Below are positions 8,947 through 19,700 of a stretch of 64,000 nucleotides of DNA, piece after piece (positions within the stretch are counted from its first letter, which is position 1; each line of letters opens with the position of its first letter). This DNA comes from AP-15 sp963733945. Its GTDB lineage: Bacteria > Pseudomonadota > Alphaproteobacteria > ATCC43930 > CGMCC-115725. Under the pieces are notes generated by a model. That model saw only the letters and a program-made list of their open reading frames with translations, did no database searches and was not told the origin of the DNA. The stretch covers positions 124,001-188,000 of the forward strand of contig CAVTFD010000021.1 of NCBI GenBank assembly GCA_963733945.1. Direction: 5' to 3'. The position numbers and the translations under genes are program-made.

Positions 8947-8994
8947 TTAGGACGCCGAGAGGGTAAGTCGCAGCTCGTCTCGCTCGTAGATCAC
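8947..8994 (-). CDS. Candidate leuA leader peptide, 15 residues
   Basis: The reading frame GTG at 8994 to TAA at 8947 encodes MIYERDELRLTLSAS, with three Leu in five residues, as expected of a leucine-sensing leader. A good promoter lies so close that the predicted transcript starts at or next to the GTG, so the peptide would be translated from a leaderless message. Its last codons lie in the first arm of a hairpin, the usual geometry for ribosome-stalling control. It is too short for ordinary gene finders. The weak points are the GTG start and only three leucines. Confidence 0.45.
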   Translation of the reverse strand: MIYERDELRLTLSAS

Positions 8995-9001
8995 GAAAAC
9001 A

Positions 9002-9030
9002 GCGTTAGCAGAGCCAGTAATACAGGTCAA
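9002..9030 (-). promoter_or_regulatory. Candidate sigma70 promoter of the leuA leader
   Basis: On the reverse strand TTGACC (9030-9025) and TAACGC (9007-9002) are separated by exactly 17 bases. The expected start of transcription, about seven bases on, falls at 8994-8996, at the first codon of the leader peptide. Confidence 0.45.
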
Positions 9031-9380
9031 GCGCAATCCCGGGCGCAGCAAGGAGGTGATCCCGGCATCGGGCAGCCGTCCGTCCGGCGCGTGTGCGAAA
9101 CCATAGGTTTAACAAGGTGTCGCTTTTCTGCCACTGTTGCCGATCCGTCACAGACGGGCCAAAAAACCGTAGGATGGCCTTGGCTCAATTGACTTGGAAT
9201 CAGGCGCGATAGTACTGGTTCTAGTCGAATTTGATCAGAGGGCTGTATCCATCGCCGATGGATAAGTAGTCAGCGAAACTGCGCCTCTCCGGTTCGCTGC
9301 TATGCGGTAAGCCGGCGAGCATACGGGGTGCATGAGCGGGGACTTAGCTGCAGTGGCGTAGCCTGAGAAGCGGGGGGAAA

Positions 9381-9851
9381 GTGGAACAGGCGTCCGAACG
9401 CACTAACGTCGTAGCATTTCCTCTGGCGGTGCAGGGCGCGTCAGCACCGGCGGGTGGATCATGCTATATGTTGCCGAGCCGATACGAGTTCACCGAGGTA
9501 GAGCTCGCGGCGTTGTGTCGGTGGTTCTCGGCTATGAAATACGCCTTTCCGGGGACGGAGGGGGTGATGATCGTGAGTCACCAGGAGAGCTATTCGGCGG
9601 TCGGCCTTTATAATCGGGCTGGCGGCGCTCCGAATTGCTTGGTCGCCAAGCACGAGGTCGCGGGCCGTGCGCGCTTCTTCTGGTCAACCGAGTTCGATCC
9701 ACCGCATCCGATCGAAGATCTGTCCGAAATCACCAACGCGCATATTCGCGCGATTCGTCCCCCGCGTAACGAAAAGGGCTGGCTGGACAGGGCAGGATGG
9801 ATGGGCGTTTATGCGTCACGCCTAATCGCCGCGCAACTGCAGATCGTTTAG
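9381..9851 (+). CDS. Hypothetical protein
   Basis: 156 residues from a GTG at 9381 with a G-rich tract (GGGGGGAAA) directly before it. No signal peptide or membrane segment. The sequence around residues 33-60 (FTEVELAALCRWFSAMKYAF) is amphipathic-helical, and a compact alpha/beta domain follows (GVMIVSHQESYSAVGLYN). I do not recognise a family. It stands alone, with 205 bases before hldD. A nine-base GC stem without a T-run lies just downstream (9859-9893). Confidence 0.6.
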   Translation: MEQASERTNVVAFPLAVQGASAPAGGSCYMLPSRYEFTEVELAALCRWFSAMKYAFPGTEGVMIVSHQESYSAVGLYNRAGGAPNCLVAKHEVAGRARFFWSTEFDPPHPIEDLSEITNAHIRAIRPPRNEKGWLDRAGWMGVYASRLIAAQLQIV

Positions 9852-9858
9852 CTGCGGC

Positions 9859-9893
9859 GCGGCGGGCGCAACGCCGATCACTCTGCCCGCCGC
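9859..9893 (+). terminator. Possible hairpin downstream of the 9381 gene
   Basis: GCGGCGGGC at 9859-9867 pairs perfectly with GCCCGCCGC at 9885-9893 around a 17-base loop, eight bases after the stop codon. No U-run follows, so it could be a processing or Rho-assisted element instead of an intrinsic terminator. Confidence 0.25.
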
Positions 9894-10056
9894 AATGGCG
9901 GGGCCGGATTGCCGGCAGACCGATTTGCTCCCAAACCGCCCAGGGGGTTAGCATCGGGTTGGTCAACTGACCGGCCTCGGCCGCTCTCGCCGGTCGAAGC
10001 ATCGGTTTATCGCGCTAAGGGTTGATGCCGATGATCGAGGATCTCGGAGTGATGAT

Positions 10057-11019
10057 GTGATCGTGGTGACCGGGGGGGCAGGGTTCATCGGGTCGCATAT
10101 CGTCCTCGACCTGGCCTCGGCGGGGTTGCGCGTAGTCGTTTCAGACTTGCTGCGATCGGATGAAAAGTGGCGGCACATCGAGGCAGCGCAACTCCATGAC
10201 CTGGTTCGCCCCGAGGCGCTGTTCGACTGGCTCGGCCGCCATGGCGGAAAGATTGCCGCGGTCATCCACATGGCGGCGATCGCAACCACAACCGAGACCG
10301 ATATCGACCGCTATGTCGCGAGCAATGTTCGCCTAACCCTAGATTTATGGGACTGGTGCACGTCTAATCAGGTGCATTTCATTTACGCCTCATCGGCGGC
10401 AACCTATGGCGACGGCAGATCCGGCTTTGCCGACGACCAAAGTCCAGCGGCCCTCGCGACGCTGCGCCCGCTCAACCCGTATGGCTGGAGCAAGCACCTC
10501 GTCGACCGTCGACTGATCAGCGACGTTACGCGCGGCCTGCCGACACCGCCGCAATGGGCCGGTCTCAAGTTCTTCAACGTTTATGGTTGGAATGAAAGCC
10601 ATAAGGGCCCGATGCAGTCGATGGTCAGCAAGCTTCGCCCGTTATTAAATGACGGCGAACCGATAACGCTGTTCCGCTCGCACCATCCAGCCTACCCCGA
10701 TGGCGGGCAGCTTCGCGATTTTGTCTACGTCAAGGATTGCGTCGCCGTGGTCCGATGGCTTCTGGAAAACCCGACGATCAACGGTCTGTTCAATGTCGGT
10801 AGCGGGACGGCCCGTAGTTTTCTCGATCTCGTCAATGCGCTGGGCGCCCAATTGGGCCGCCGACCCGAGATCCGCTTTGTCGACACCCCAGAGATTTTGC
10901 GCGCGCAATATCAATATTTCACGCAGGCGGATGTGACCAAATTGGGCGCCGCCGGTTTCCCCGGCGCCTTCCACTCGCTCGAAGAGGGCATCAAAGACTA
11001 TCTCGAGCACCAGCCCTGA
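10057..11019 (+). CDS. hldD: ADP-L-glycero-D-manno-heptose 6-epimerase
   Basis: 320 residues of the extended short-chain dehydrogenase fold. It converts ADP-D-glycero- to ADP-L-glycero-D-manno-heptose for the LPS inner core. Visible features are the NAD(P) motif GGAGFIGSH near residue 7, the catalytic Tyr-Lys in NPYGWSKHLVD near 149, and the HldD-specific KFFNVYGWNESHKGPMQS. A late segment, PAYPDGGQLRDFVYVKD, is very close to alphaproteobacterial HldD proteins. GTG at 10057 has GGAG seven bases upstream. The GT4 gene follows 46 bases later in the same direction, which fits a surface-polysaccharide unit. Confidence 0.88.
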   Translation: MIVVTGGAGFIGSHIVLDLASAGLRVVVSDLLRSDEKWRHIEAAQLHDLVRPEALFDWLGRHGGKIAAVIHMAAIATTTETDIDRYVASNVRLTLDLWDWCTSNQVHFIYASSAATYGDGRSGFADDQSPAALATLRPLNPYGWSKHLVDRRLISDVTRGLPTPPQWAGLKFFNVYGWNESHKGPMQSMVSKLRPLLNDGEPITLFRSHHPAYPDGGQLRDFVYVKDCVAVVRWLLENPTINGLFNVGSGTARSFLDLVNALGAQLGRRPEIRFVDTPEILRAQYQYFTQADVTKLGAAGFPGAFHSLEEGIKDYLEHQP

Positions 11020-11065
11020 TTGGCGCCGCACAGGCGTCGCCCGGCGTAGTCAGCACGAGGCATGG

Positions 11066-12295
11066 GTGATCGTCTTCGATATTTCGCGCTTGCTGTCGCG
11101 CTCGGAGCGTGGGACCCCGACCGGGATCGACCGGGTTGAACTCGCCTATGCGGAACATCTGATCAGCGGAGGTGCGCCGCTATGCTTCGCTGCGCTCACC
11201 CCTTGGGGAGGATTGGGGCTATTGCCGCGGCCGGCCGCCGATGACTACGTCGCGGCGCTGGCATCAGTGTGGCGGGAAGCCGCGACATCACCATCTCGTC
11301 GACGGCGGGTGCGGCGGCTGGCGCGGCGGTTGCGGCTCGAGCCGCTGCGGCATGGACCTCGCGCCTTCCACGCACAATTGCCGACCGCTGTCGACCGGCC
11401 GGTCTATTTACTGGTGTCGCATCACCATCTCGAACGGCACCGGCTGATCGGCCGGCTCAAGCGACGAGGCAGGGCGGGCTTTGTCTGCCTGATACACGAT
11501 CTGATCCCAATCGAGTTTCCCGAATACGCTCGACCCGGCCAGGATTTGCGGCACCGCCGGCGGATCGAGACCGCGGCGTCGCTGGCCGACGCTGTGATTG
11601 TCGGCTCGGCCGCGACCCGCGACGCTCTCCAACCGCACCTCGACCGCGGCGGCCGTGCTCTCACTGTGTTGGTCTCGCCGTTCGGCGTCGACCCGCCGGA
11701 GGTCACGGCGGGCGGACCGCCACTGCCGGAGGCGCCCTATTTCGTCTGCGTTGGCACGATCGAGCCTCGAAAAAACCACCTGCTGCTACTCAATCTCTGG
11801 CGCCGACTGGTCGCGGAGTGCGGACCGCGGGCCCCCCGCCTCGTGCTGGTCGGGCATCGCGGATGGGAGACCGGAAACGCCGTCGAGATGCTCGACCGCT
11901 GCCCGGCATTACGAGGAGTCGTCTTCGAGCGCAGTCACGCCTCCGATGCCGAGATGGCGCGCATGCTCAAAAGATCACGCGCGTTGTTGTTGCCGTCCTT
12001 CGCCGAGGGTTTCGGGTTTCCGATGGTCGAGGCTTTGGGTCTCGGCGTACCCGTGCTGTGCAGCGATCTCGCAGCATTACGGGAGAATGGCGCCGGCATT
12101 CCGGAATTTCTCGACCCGCTTGACAGTCGTGGCTGGCGGGAAGCGATTATCGATTATTCATCGCAAACTTCGCTGCGGCGGCAGGCGCAACTCGAACGCC
12201 TCGCAGGCTGGAAAACGACCGGATGGCAGGACCATTTCGCCACGGTCGATGCGCTGATCGCACGGATCTGCGCTCTCGCCGGCGGAATCGGATAA
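11066..12295 (+). CDS. Glycosyltransferase family 4 (GT-B fold)
   Basis: 409 residues. The C-terminal half has the GT4 landmarks: VCVGTIEPRKNHLLLLNLW near residue 230, LVLVGHRGWETG, and the donor-binding EGFGFPMVEALGLGVPVLCSD near 313, including the catalytic E-x7-E motif. The N-terminal acceptor domain (VFDISRLLSR and the Arg-rich SPSRRRRVRR) would meet the membrane. It likely adds a sugar to LPS core, O-antigen or capsule; the sugar is unknown. The start is GTG at 11066 with GAGG five bases before. It ends 38 bases from the convergent end of the oxoamine synthase gene. Confidence 0.88.
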   Translation: MIVFDISRLLSRSERGTPTGIDRVELAYAEHLISGGAPLCFAALTPWGGLGLLPRPAADDYVAALASVWREAATSPSRRRRVRRLARRLRLEPLRHGPRAFHAQLPTAVDRPVYLLVSHHHLERHRLIGRLKRRGRAGFVCLIHDLIPIEFPEYARPGQDLRHRRRIETAASLADAVIVGSAATRDALQPHLDRGGRALTVLVSPFGVDPPEVTAGGPPLPEAPYFVCVGTIEPRKNHLLLLNLWRRLVAECGPRAPRLVLVGHRGWETGNAVEMLDRCPALRGVVFERSHASDAEMARMLKRSRALLLPSFAEGFGFPMVEALGLGVPVLCSDLAALRENGAGIPEFLDPLDSRGWREAIIDYSSQTSLRRQAQLERLAGWKTTGWQDHFATVDALIARICALAGGIG

Positions 12296-12333
12296 TTGTC
12301 TCCGAACGCGTCCGTCGCGGGCATTGCCAGGGT

Positions 12334-13734
12334 CTAGCGCGGCGACAACGCCATCTTGCCGAGATGGCGCGCGACGGCTGCCAAATCGCTCGGCTCAGAG
12401 GCTACCCGGAGACTCTCCTCCAATAAGATCCGCACGGTGTCGCGAACTTGTTCTTCGCTATGCGCCGCAGTCATAAAAAATCTCAGCCTCGCCGCGCGCT
12501 CCGGCACCGCCGGGTAGAGGATCGGCTGAACGTTGACCCCCCGTCGAAACATAGCCTGCGCCAGTCGCCCAGCGCGGATCGAGCCGCCGGTGATGATCGG
12601 CACGATCGCGGCGCCGATCGATCCGCCGACATCAAGGCCCCCTTCACGCGCCAAACGCAAAAATAAAGCCGCTCGGTCATTGACGCGGCGGACGCGCTCC
12701 GGCTCCCGCTCCAGCAATTCGATAGCGGCAAGAGCCGCCGCCGCGGCTGGCGGGGCCATCCCGACCGAGAATACGAAGCCAGGCGCCGCCAACTTTAGAT
12801 AGTCGATCAACTCGGCTCGTCCGGCGATATAGCCGCCGCAGGATACGAGGCTCTTACTGAGCGTTCCCATCCAGATATCGACCTCGCCCGGATCGACGCC
12901 GAATCGGTCGGCGGTACCGAAACCGCGCGGTCCCAGCACACCCAGGGCGTGCGCCTCGTCGACCATAAGCCAAGCTCGATGGCGCTGGGCGATGGCGATG
13001 AACGCCGGCAGATCGGGGACGTCGCCGTCCATACTGTAATGGCCTTCGATAACGAGCAGGGTATGCCCATTGCGCGGGCGCAGCTGGCTGAGCAGCCGGT
13101 CGGCGGCCGCGTGGTCGAGATGGGCGAATGGCACGCGGCGGGCGCCAGAGAGGATCGCGCCTTGGACGATGCTGTTGTGGATCAGCGCGTCATGGACGAT
13201 GACATCGTTACGCCCAAGCAGATGCCCGATCACGGTCACGTTTGTCGAATGGCCGCCGACAAAGGCTGCGCTGTCTTCGGCGCCGTGCAGTCGCGCCAAG
13301 GCTTGTTCGAGTTCGCGATGAACCGGGCGTTCGCCGGAGACCGGACGGCTCGCCGAGACCGAGGTGCCGTAACGATCGATCGCCGCCTTCGCCGCCGCCG
13401 TGATCTCGGGGTGACCGTTGAGCCCGACGTAGTTGTAGGAGGCGAAGTTGACGTAGTTCTTGCCGTCGATCACTGTCTCCGCGCCGGCGATGCCCTGATG
13501 CACACGGAAGAACGGATCGGCGATCCCGAGGAACTCCGCAGCTTCACGGATCATGCGGATCTCTCTAAACCCTTCGAGCTCCGCCACCGAAAGCCGCGCG
13601 ACCAGGTCGCCCGTTTGCGCTCCGCGGTGATCAGAGCGAGCCATCCCCCGCAACGGGGAGGCAGCCGCGACCTTCTCCAGCAGCCGTGCCTTTGCTTGCG
13701 GCGACAACCCAAAGAGGTTTCGCCCCGCCGCCAA
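12334..13734 (-). CDS. rkpG: Alpha-oxoamine synthase (RkpG/KBL/BioF family), partner of the PKS
   Basis: 466 residues of fold-type I PLP enzyme. Key signs: the substrate/PLP region NYVGLNGHPEITAAA and SVSASRPVSGERPVHRELE, the aspartate of VDEAHALGVLGPRGFGTADR, and the PLP lysine in MGTLSKSLVSCGGYIAG. These enzymes decarboxylate an amino acid while condensing it with an acyl thioester. The frame is open to 13911 inside the PKS gene. I choose TTG at 13734, four bases after the PKS stop, with GGAG seven bases upstream. Tight coupling to an ACP-ending PKS that lacks a thioesterase implies it unloads the PKS chain. RkpA-RkpG in Sinorhizobium is the nearest known pair; the amino-acid co-substrate is unknown. 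Confidence 0.85.
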   Translation of the reverse strand: MAAGRNLFGLSPQAKARLLEKVAAASPLRGMARSDHRGAQTGDLVARLSVAELEGFREIRMIREAAEFLGIADPFFRVHQGIAGAETVIDGKNYVNFASYNYVGLNGHPEITAAAKAAIDRYGTSVSASRPVSGERPVHRELEQALARLHGAEDSAAFVGGHSTNVTVIGHLLGRNDVIVHDALIHNSIVQGAILSGARRVPFAHLDHAAADRLLSQLRPRNGHTLLVIEGHYSMDGDVPDLPAFIAIAQRHRAWLMVDEAHALGVLGPRGFGTADRFGVDPGEVDIWMGTLSKSLVSCGGYIAGRAELIDYLKLAAPGFVFSVGMAPPAAAAALAAIELLEREPERVRRVNDRAALFLRLAREGGLDVGGSIGAAIVPIITGGSIRAGRLAQAMFRRGVNVQPILYPAVPERAARLRFFMTAAHSEEQVRDTVRILLEESLRVASEPSDLAAVARHLGKMALSPR

Positions 13735-13738
13735 CGGA

Positions 13739-16700
13739 CTACTCCGCCGCCACCGATTTGAGTTCCGACATCCTCGCGGCGGCGCTGCCCTCCTCCGCCG
13801 CGATAGATGTTTCGCCGATACCCTCGTAGCGGGCTGCCAGCGCGACGATTTCGGCGTTCTTTGCACCCGCGCCCAACGCGCCGCCAAGACGAGCCGCGAT
13901 CGAGGCCACACTCGTCCCTTCGGTCAGAGACACCAGCGGCAGATCGATCCGCAGCCGGCTTTCGAGGGCGAGACGAAGTTCGACCGCCATCAACGAGTCC
14001 ATTCCCATCTCCGAGAGCGGCCGCCGCGGATCGAAGCCCCCGGCTGGAAACCGCAGGATCCGCGCAGCCTCTTCGGCTACTACCGTTTTCAGCAGAGCCA
14101 GCGCCGCGTCCGGATCCATCTCGGCCAGCCGATCGGCCAGCGCCTCGTCATTCGCCGCAGGGCCAGCCTTGGCGCGGATCTCCGAGAATAGGGGGGTCGC
14201 CAGCACCGGCAGAAAGCGGCCCGCCTCGGTCCAGCTAGCTTCGGCCAAGCCGACCACCGGCAGCCCGCTTGCGATCATCGCGGGAAGGCCTGCCAGGGCC
14301 TGTGCGGCGGGTATCGGTTTAGCCCCAAGCCGACGCGCCAGCGCAATGCGGATCTCGGGCCTCTGGGCCAAGTATCCGGCATCCTCGATCGGACCCCAAG
14401 CGATCGCGAGCGCCGGCTTGCCGTCGGCGCGCCGACGGCGGGCGAGCGCCTCCAGCGCCATGTTCGCCGCCACATAGGCGCCCTGCCCCGGGGCACCGAG
14501 CAAAGTCGTCGCCGAGGAAAACAACAGAAACAGCTCTATCGGGTCGGCGTGCGTCAGCGCGTCGAGGGCAAGGGCGCCGCCGAGCTTTGGGCGCAGGATC
14601 CGCTCAATCGCCGCTAGATCGATCTCGCCGACGAGCCCGTCGTCGATCGCTGAGGCGGCATGCACGACACCGCGCAGCGGCGGTTGCACCGCGCGGATCT
14701 GGTCGAGAATCGCAGCCAGGCAAGCCCGGTCGGCGACGTCCCCGCGATAAACCCGGACCTCGGCGCCCGCCGCCTCAAGCGCCGCAACCCGTGCCGCGCA
14801 CCCCGGCGTTTCCAACCCGCGACGGCCAAGGAGCGCAATAGAGCCGGCGCCGTGCGCGACAAGCCAGCGCGCTGCTTCGTAGCCAAACCCATCGATCCCG
14901 CCGGTGACCAGATAGGTGCCGTCACCGCGCGCTGCAAAGTCCGGCGGCTCGCACAAGATGGCGCCGACCTTCTCGTCCGGAACCAGAACCAGCTTGCCGA
15001 TGTGACCTGACGCCTGCATCAGGCGAAGGGCATCGTCGATCTCGGAAAAGCGAAAGAGCCGGTGCGCAAGCGGCCGAATCGCGCCCTCGGCCAGCAGGGT
15101 CGAGATTTCGGCAAGCAGCCGCCGTGCGAGCGCGGGTCGGCGCAGCGGCAACTGGTCGACATCGATTGCGAAATACGAGACATTTTGGCGCAACGGACGC
15201 AGATGTAGGCGGCGGTTGAAGTAGAAGTCGCGTTTGCCGAGTTCGAGAAAGCGCCCGAATGGCTTTAGTAACTCGAGGCTTCGCTCCATCGCCTCGCCGC
15301 TCAACGAGTTCAGTACGACATCGACCCCCTGCCCTTCGGTAATCTCGCGCACCGCGTCGGCAAAGGCGAGGTCGCGCGAATCGAGGACGTGGTCTGCACC
15401 GGCGAGGCGCAAGAACACTCGTTTCGTTTGGGAACCGGCGGTGGCGATGACAATCGCGCCGCGATGTTTGGCGAATTGGATCGCGGCGAGCCCCACGCCA
15501 CCGGCAGCTGCGTGGATCAGGACATGCTCGCCCGGTGCGAGCTGTGCCAAATGACCCAAAGCGTATATCGCGGTGACAAAGGCAACCGGCAGTGTCACCG
15601 CGGCGGTGAAGCTCAGTTCGGGCGGGATCGAAGCGACCGCATCCGCCGGCGTCACGACGCGCGTGCTCAGTGCCGCTGGGGCAAAGGCCATGACCCGGTC
15701 GCCGACGGCCAAACCTTCGACGTCCGACCCAATGGAACGCACAATTCCCGCGCATTCGAGGCCGAAAGTTGGACCGGCAAAGCCGTCGATCAGCGCTTCT
15801 TCCGGGAGCAGCCCCATCGCCCACATCACGTCGCGAAAGTTGAGACCGGCGGCATGCACCTCAATCTCGACCTCGCCCGGGGAAAGAGGGCGTAGCGGGC
15901 GGTCCTTCCAACTCAGCGAATCGAGCCCACCAGGCTCGCGACTCGTCAGGGTCAGCACTTCCGATCGCGGCGCCCGGCGGGGCGGCAGGCCGGGCCGCAA
16001 CCGCAGAACGTGACGCCCATGCGGCGTCCAGACGATCTCGGGTTCCTCCGTGGCGGCCGCTAATTCGGCGGCGATCTGCCGGGCGCGTTCGCCCGGAGTC
16101 GTAGCGCTGGCGAGATCGACGAGATGAACCGACAGCTGCGGCAATTCATTAACGAGCACGCGCGCCAAGCCCCAAAGGGCGGCGCCCGCTGGACCCACCG
16201 CCGTGTCGGCGCCGGCGATTGCGGCCTGTTGGGCATCGCAGGTAACGACCCAGAGCGCGACGCGCCTCCGCTCCGCCTCGAGCGCGACCGACGCCAGCTC
16301 TGCGATCTGGCGCCCGGCGCAGTGAGGATCGCCGTCCGATTGATCCGACAAATAGAGAACGATTTCCCCCGCGCCAGGGTCCCGCTCAAGACGCGCGTCG
16401 GCCCCGGTGACGTCCAGAAGATCGAGATTGAGCACTGTTTCAACGCGATGGCCCGCTGCTGCCAATCGATCCAGCAGAACCGCCCTGAAGGATTTATCAC
16501 CGCCGACGAGGGTGATTCGGTTCGACGACGACAGTTCCGCGATGACCGGCTCTGCGCACACCGGGGCGATGCCCCAGAACAGGGCGCAGGGCCACGGCGA
16601 CGCAACCACGCCGGCAGCGCCGACGGCGTGGAAACCTGCCGCCGCGAGCTCGGCCCGCCACTCCTCGCCCGAGCGCATCGGCGATACCGCGCTGGCCATT

Positions 16701-19700
16701 GACGCAGTCGCCCACCATCCGACAGCCTGCCCGAAGACAAGGTCCCAAAACGCGTTCGGCTCGGGATCGACCGCGACCAACAGCCCGCCCGGGAGGAGGA
16801 GATCACGCATAACGGCGAGCGCAGCGGCGTCGAGCTGCAAACGGGCGCAGGCTTTTACGGCTAATACAATATCGAACCGAGTCTCGCCCAACGCATCCAC
16901 GCCATCCTGCGGGGACCAGGGCTGCGCATCAGCGCCGACGAAGGAACGCGTCACCGCAGAGAGCCGATCGATCTGCTCGGCGTCGGCGCTCGTCGCCTTA
17001 TAAGCCAGCGCCACCCTTGACGAGGACAGGCGCTCCAGCACGCGGCGCGTTATCCCGCTGACCGCACCGATCTCAAGAATCCGCAACGGCCGGTCCCGTG
17101 GCCACGCAGCCCCGAGGTCATCCAGCGCATCGCACAGTAAGTCGAGGCTGGCGACGCTTGCCGGCGAGGCCTGTAGCAGCTGCTCGACCATCGGCGATAG
17201 CCAAGGCGTCGCCTGCCCCGGACCTTCGGCGAGAAACTTCGGCAGGTCTTCTAGAGCGCGCGCGGCAAGCGCAAGCTCAGCGACCAAATCGGGGGCATCG
17301 GCGAGCAACAGGCGCCAGATTTCCGCTGCGTTGGGCAGATCGCTCGTCGGATCGATCCGCCACTCCCCCTCGGTTTCGGTCGCGGCGCCAAGCTGTTCTA
17401 GCGCTGTTAACAGACATTCGACCAACCCGCGCGAACCTAGTGCAACCCGTCCCGCATCGGTCAGCTCCCCGATCCTGAAGGGCCGGCCAGGTGCCACCAG
17501 TTCGTTCAAGGAGGGAAGTGCGCTCGCGCCAATCAGTGCGTTGAGCAGCAGCGCTTGGTCGCGTTGTCCGAGGTCCGGTTCGCGGCTTGCTGCAAGCCGT
17601 GCCAAAGCGGCGCCGGCTTGGGCCAGCACAACCGGAGTGTCGAGCTCTGCAAGCGGCGCCGGAACGAGATCGACATGAAACAAACGCCCGTCGGGCGAAA
17701 CCCGCCTGCCCAGTTCCACGCGGCGCAACCAGCAATCCTCGAGCTCGGCGATGACCGCGTCCAACTCGTCGTAGACCACGATGTCCGCCGAGACGGATCT
17801 GACCCCGCCCCGCGTCAAGCGAAGCCGCGCCTGGCGCGCAACCCGCCCAAACGGCGCCATCAGCCGCACTCTACCGAAGCGCCACGGCAAAAAACCTGTA
17901 CCCGGCAGCTCCCGACGATGTCCCTCCAGCAGGCCGAGCAGTCCCTGCAACGCACCATCGAGCAAAGTGGGATGGAGCAGATAAGCGTCGAGGGGCTCGC
18001 CAATCGGCGCAGGATCGAAATGAACGATCGCGGCATCGTTCGCGACGACCTCGACATGATCGACCGTTCTGAACCGGGGGCCGTAATCGAGCCCGGCGCG
18101 CTTTGCCAACCGATAAAGAGACGCGGCGTCAATGCGACGCCCACCAGGCGCGCAGTCGGCCCAGCGCAGAACCGGCCTGGCATCGCTTGCTGCCGAGACC
18201 CGGCCCACCGCATGAACTGTGAACGGCTCGCTCGTCAGCCGCGGTCGGCTCGCCAAGTCCCAGTCACCGTCTTCGGAGACAAGCGTCGTGCGCAGCTCGC
18301 GCATGCGCTCTCTGTCGAATGGCAGCGGGCGCCGGATTTCGACATCAAAGGCTTCCAGCACCGCGGCCTCTGGCCACCGCCATCGTCCCGCCGCAAGGGC
18401 GATTTCGAGGATCGCGGCGGCCGGGAAGACCGGGGTTCCTTCGACCGCGTGATCAGCGATCCAGGGCAGCACCTGCTGGTCCAGATGATTAAGCCAGTGC
18501 GGCAGCGGACCATGCTGACGGAAGCCAATCAGCGGGTGGTCAAAGGGCGGATTTTCCGGGTCGCTGGCTTCGACCGTCTTGTCAAGCCAGAATCGCTGGC
18601 GTTGCCATGGATACAGCGGAACGCTCCGCGAGTCCGCAGGGCCATCGAACAATGGCGCCGCCGGCAGGTCGTACCCAGCGACATAGCAGTGAGCGGCGAT
18701 CCTCGGAAACGGATCGCCATCGCCGTCGTTTCGGGAAAGGCTGGGGAGGACGCGGCCTTCGACCTCCGCCGCGCGCAGCCCGTCCGCCAAATAGCCGTGG
18801 AGGATCGCGGCAGGCCCGATTTCAACAAAGATACGAAAGTCGTCGCTGATCAGCGCGGCGGCGGCCTCGGCGAAGCGTACCGGATTTCGGATGTTTCGCC
18901 ACCAATGATGGGCGTCGAGCACAGCGTCTCCGATGGCGGCGCCGGTGACACTCGAAACCAGACGCGCTGTCGGGCGAAGCGAGGATAAGTCGGCTAGGCT
19001 TATCATCAGCTCGTCTTGGATTGGGTCCATGCATTGGGAATGAAAGGCGAAATCGAGATCGAGTGGGCGGCACCAAAGATTGCGCCTGCGCGCCTCGTCG
19101 GCCAGGCGCTCGATTTCCGCACCCGAACCCGAAATCGTGACCGATCGGGTGGCGTTAAACGCCGCGATCTCCGCGGTGCTGTCGAGCTCGGAGAGAAAGC
19201 TGCGCGCCGCATCGCCGTCGAGCGCCAGCGCCGCCATCCGCCCGGATCCTTGCGTTCGCTGTTGGCCGCGGCTGCGGGCGACGACGATGCGCCCGGCATC
19301 TGCAAGTGAGAGTGCGCCGGCGCCCCAGGCAGCCGCGATCTCCCCGACGCTATGCCCGAGATATCCTGAGGCGGTGATGCCGAGCTCGCGCAGCGCCTCA
19401 ACGACACCAACCTGGATGGCGAATAGCAGCGGTTGGGCAATGTCGGTGCGCGCCACCCGCTCGCCGTCGACGCCGCGGGCGATCAACTCTACGACCGACC
19501 AGCCTAGTTGCGGACGCAATATGCGGTCGACGTTCTCGATCGCGCTGCGGAAGGTCGGGTTGGCACGCAAGGCGGCCCGTCCCATTTCGGGGAACTGCGC
19601 GCCATTGCCGGAGAAAACGAAGGCGAGCTTTGCGCCGCTAACGGCGGTTCCGGCGACAAGATCCGCCGCCGGTCGGTTGTCGAGAAAACTCTCGAGCAGG

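Noticed and set aside
9050..9062. AAGGAGGTGATCC, the exact complement of the 16S rRNA 3' end, in the leuA upstream region
   Set aside because: Neighbouring bases do not match 16S rRNA on either strand, and no start codon lies at the right distance; taken as chance or part of the leader control region.
9130..9175. CCGTC-ACA-GACGG hairpin near an A6 run, as a terminator
   Set aside because: The run is A on the plus strand, and on the reverse strand the T-run precedes the hairpin, so neither orientation makes an intrinsic terminator.
17555..18988. 477-codon plus-strand ORF opposite the PKS
   Set aside because: Shadow frame of the high-GC PKS gene; the peptide is Arg/Gln/Asp-rich with no domain, while the opposite frame has clear catalytic motifs.
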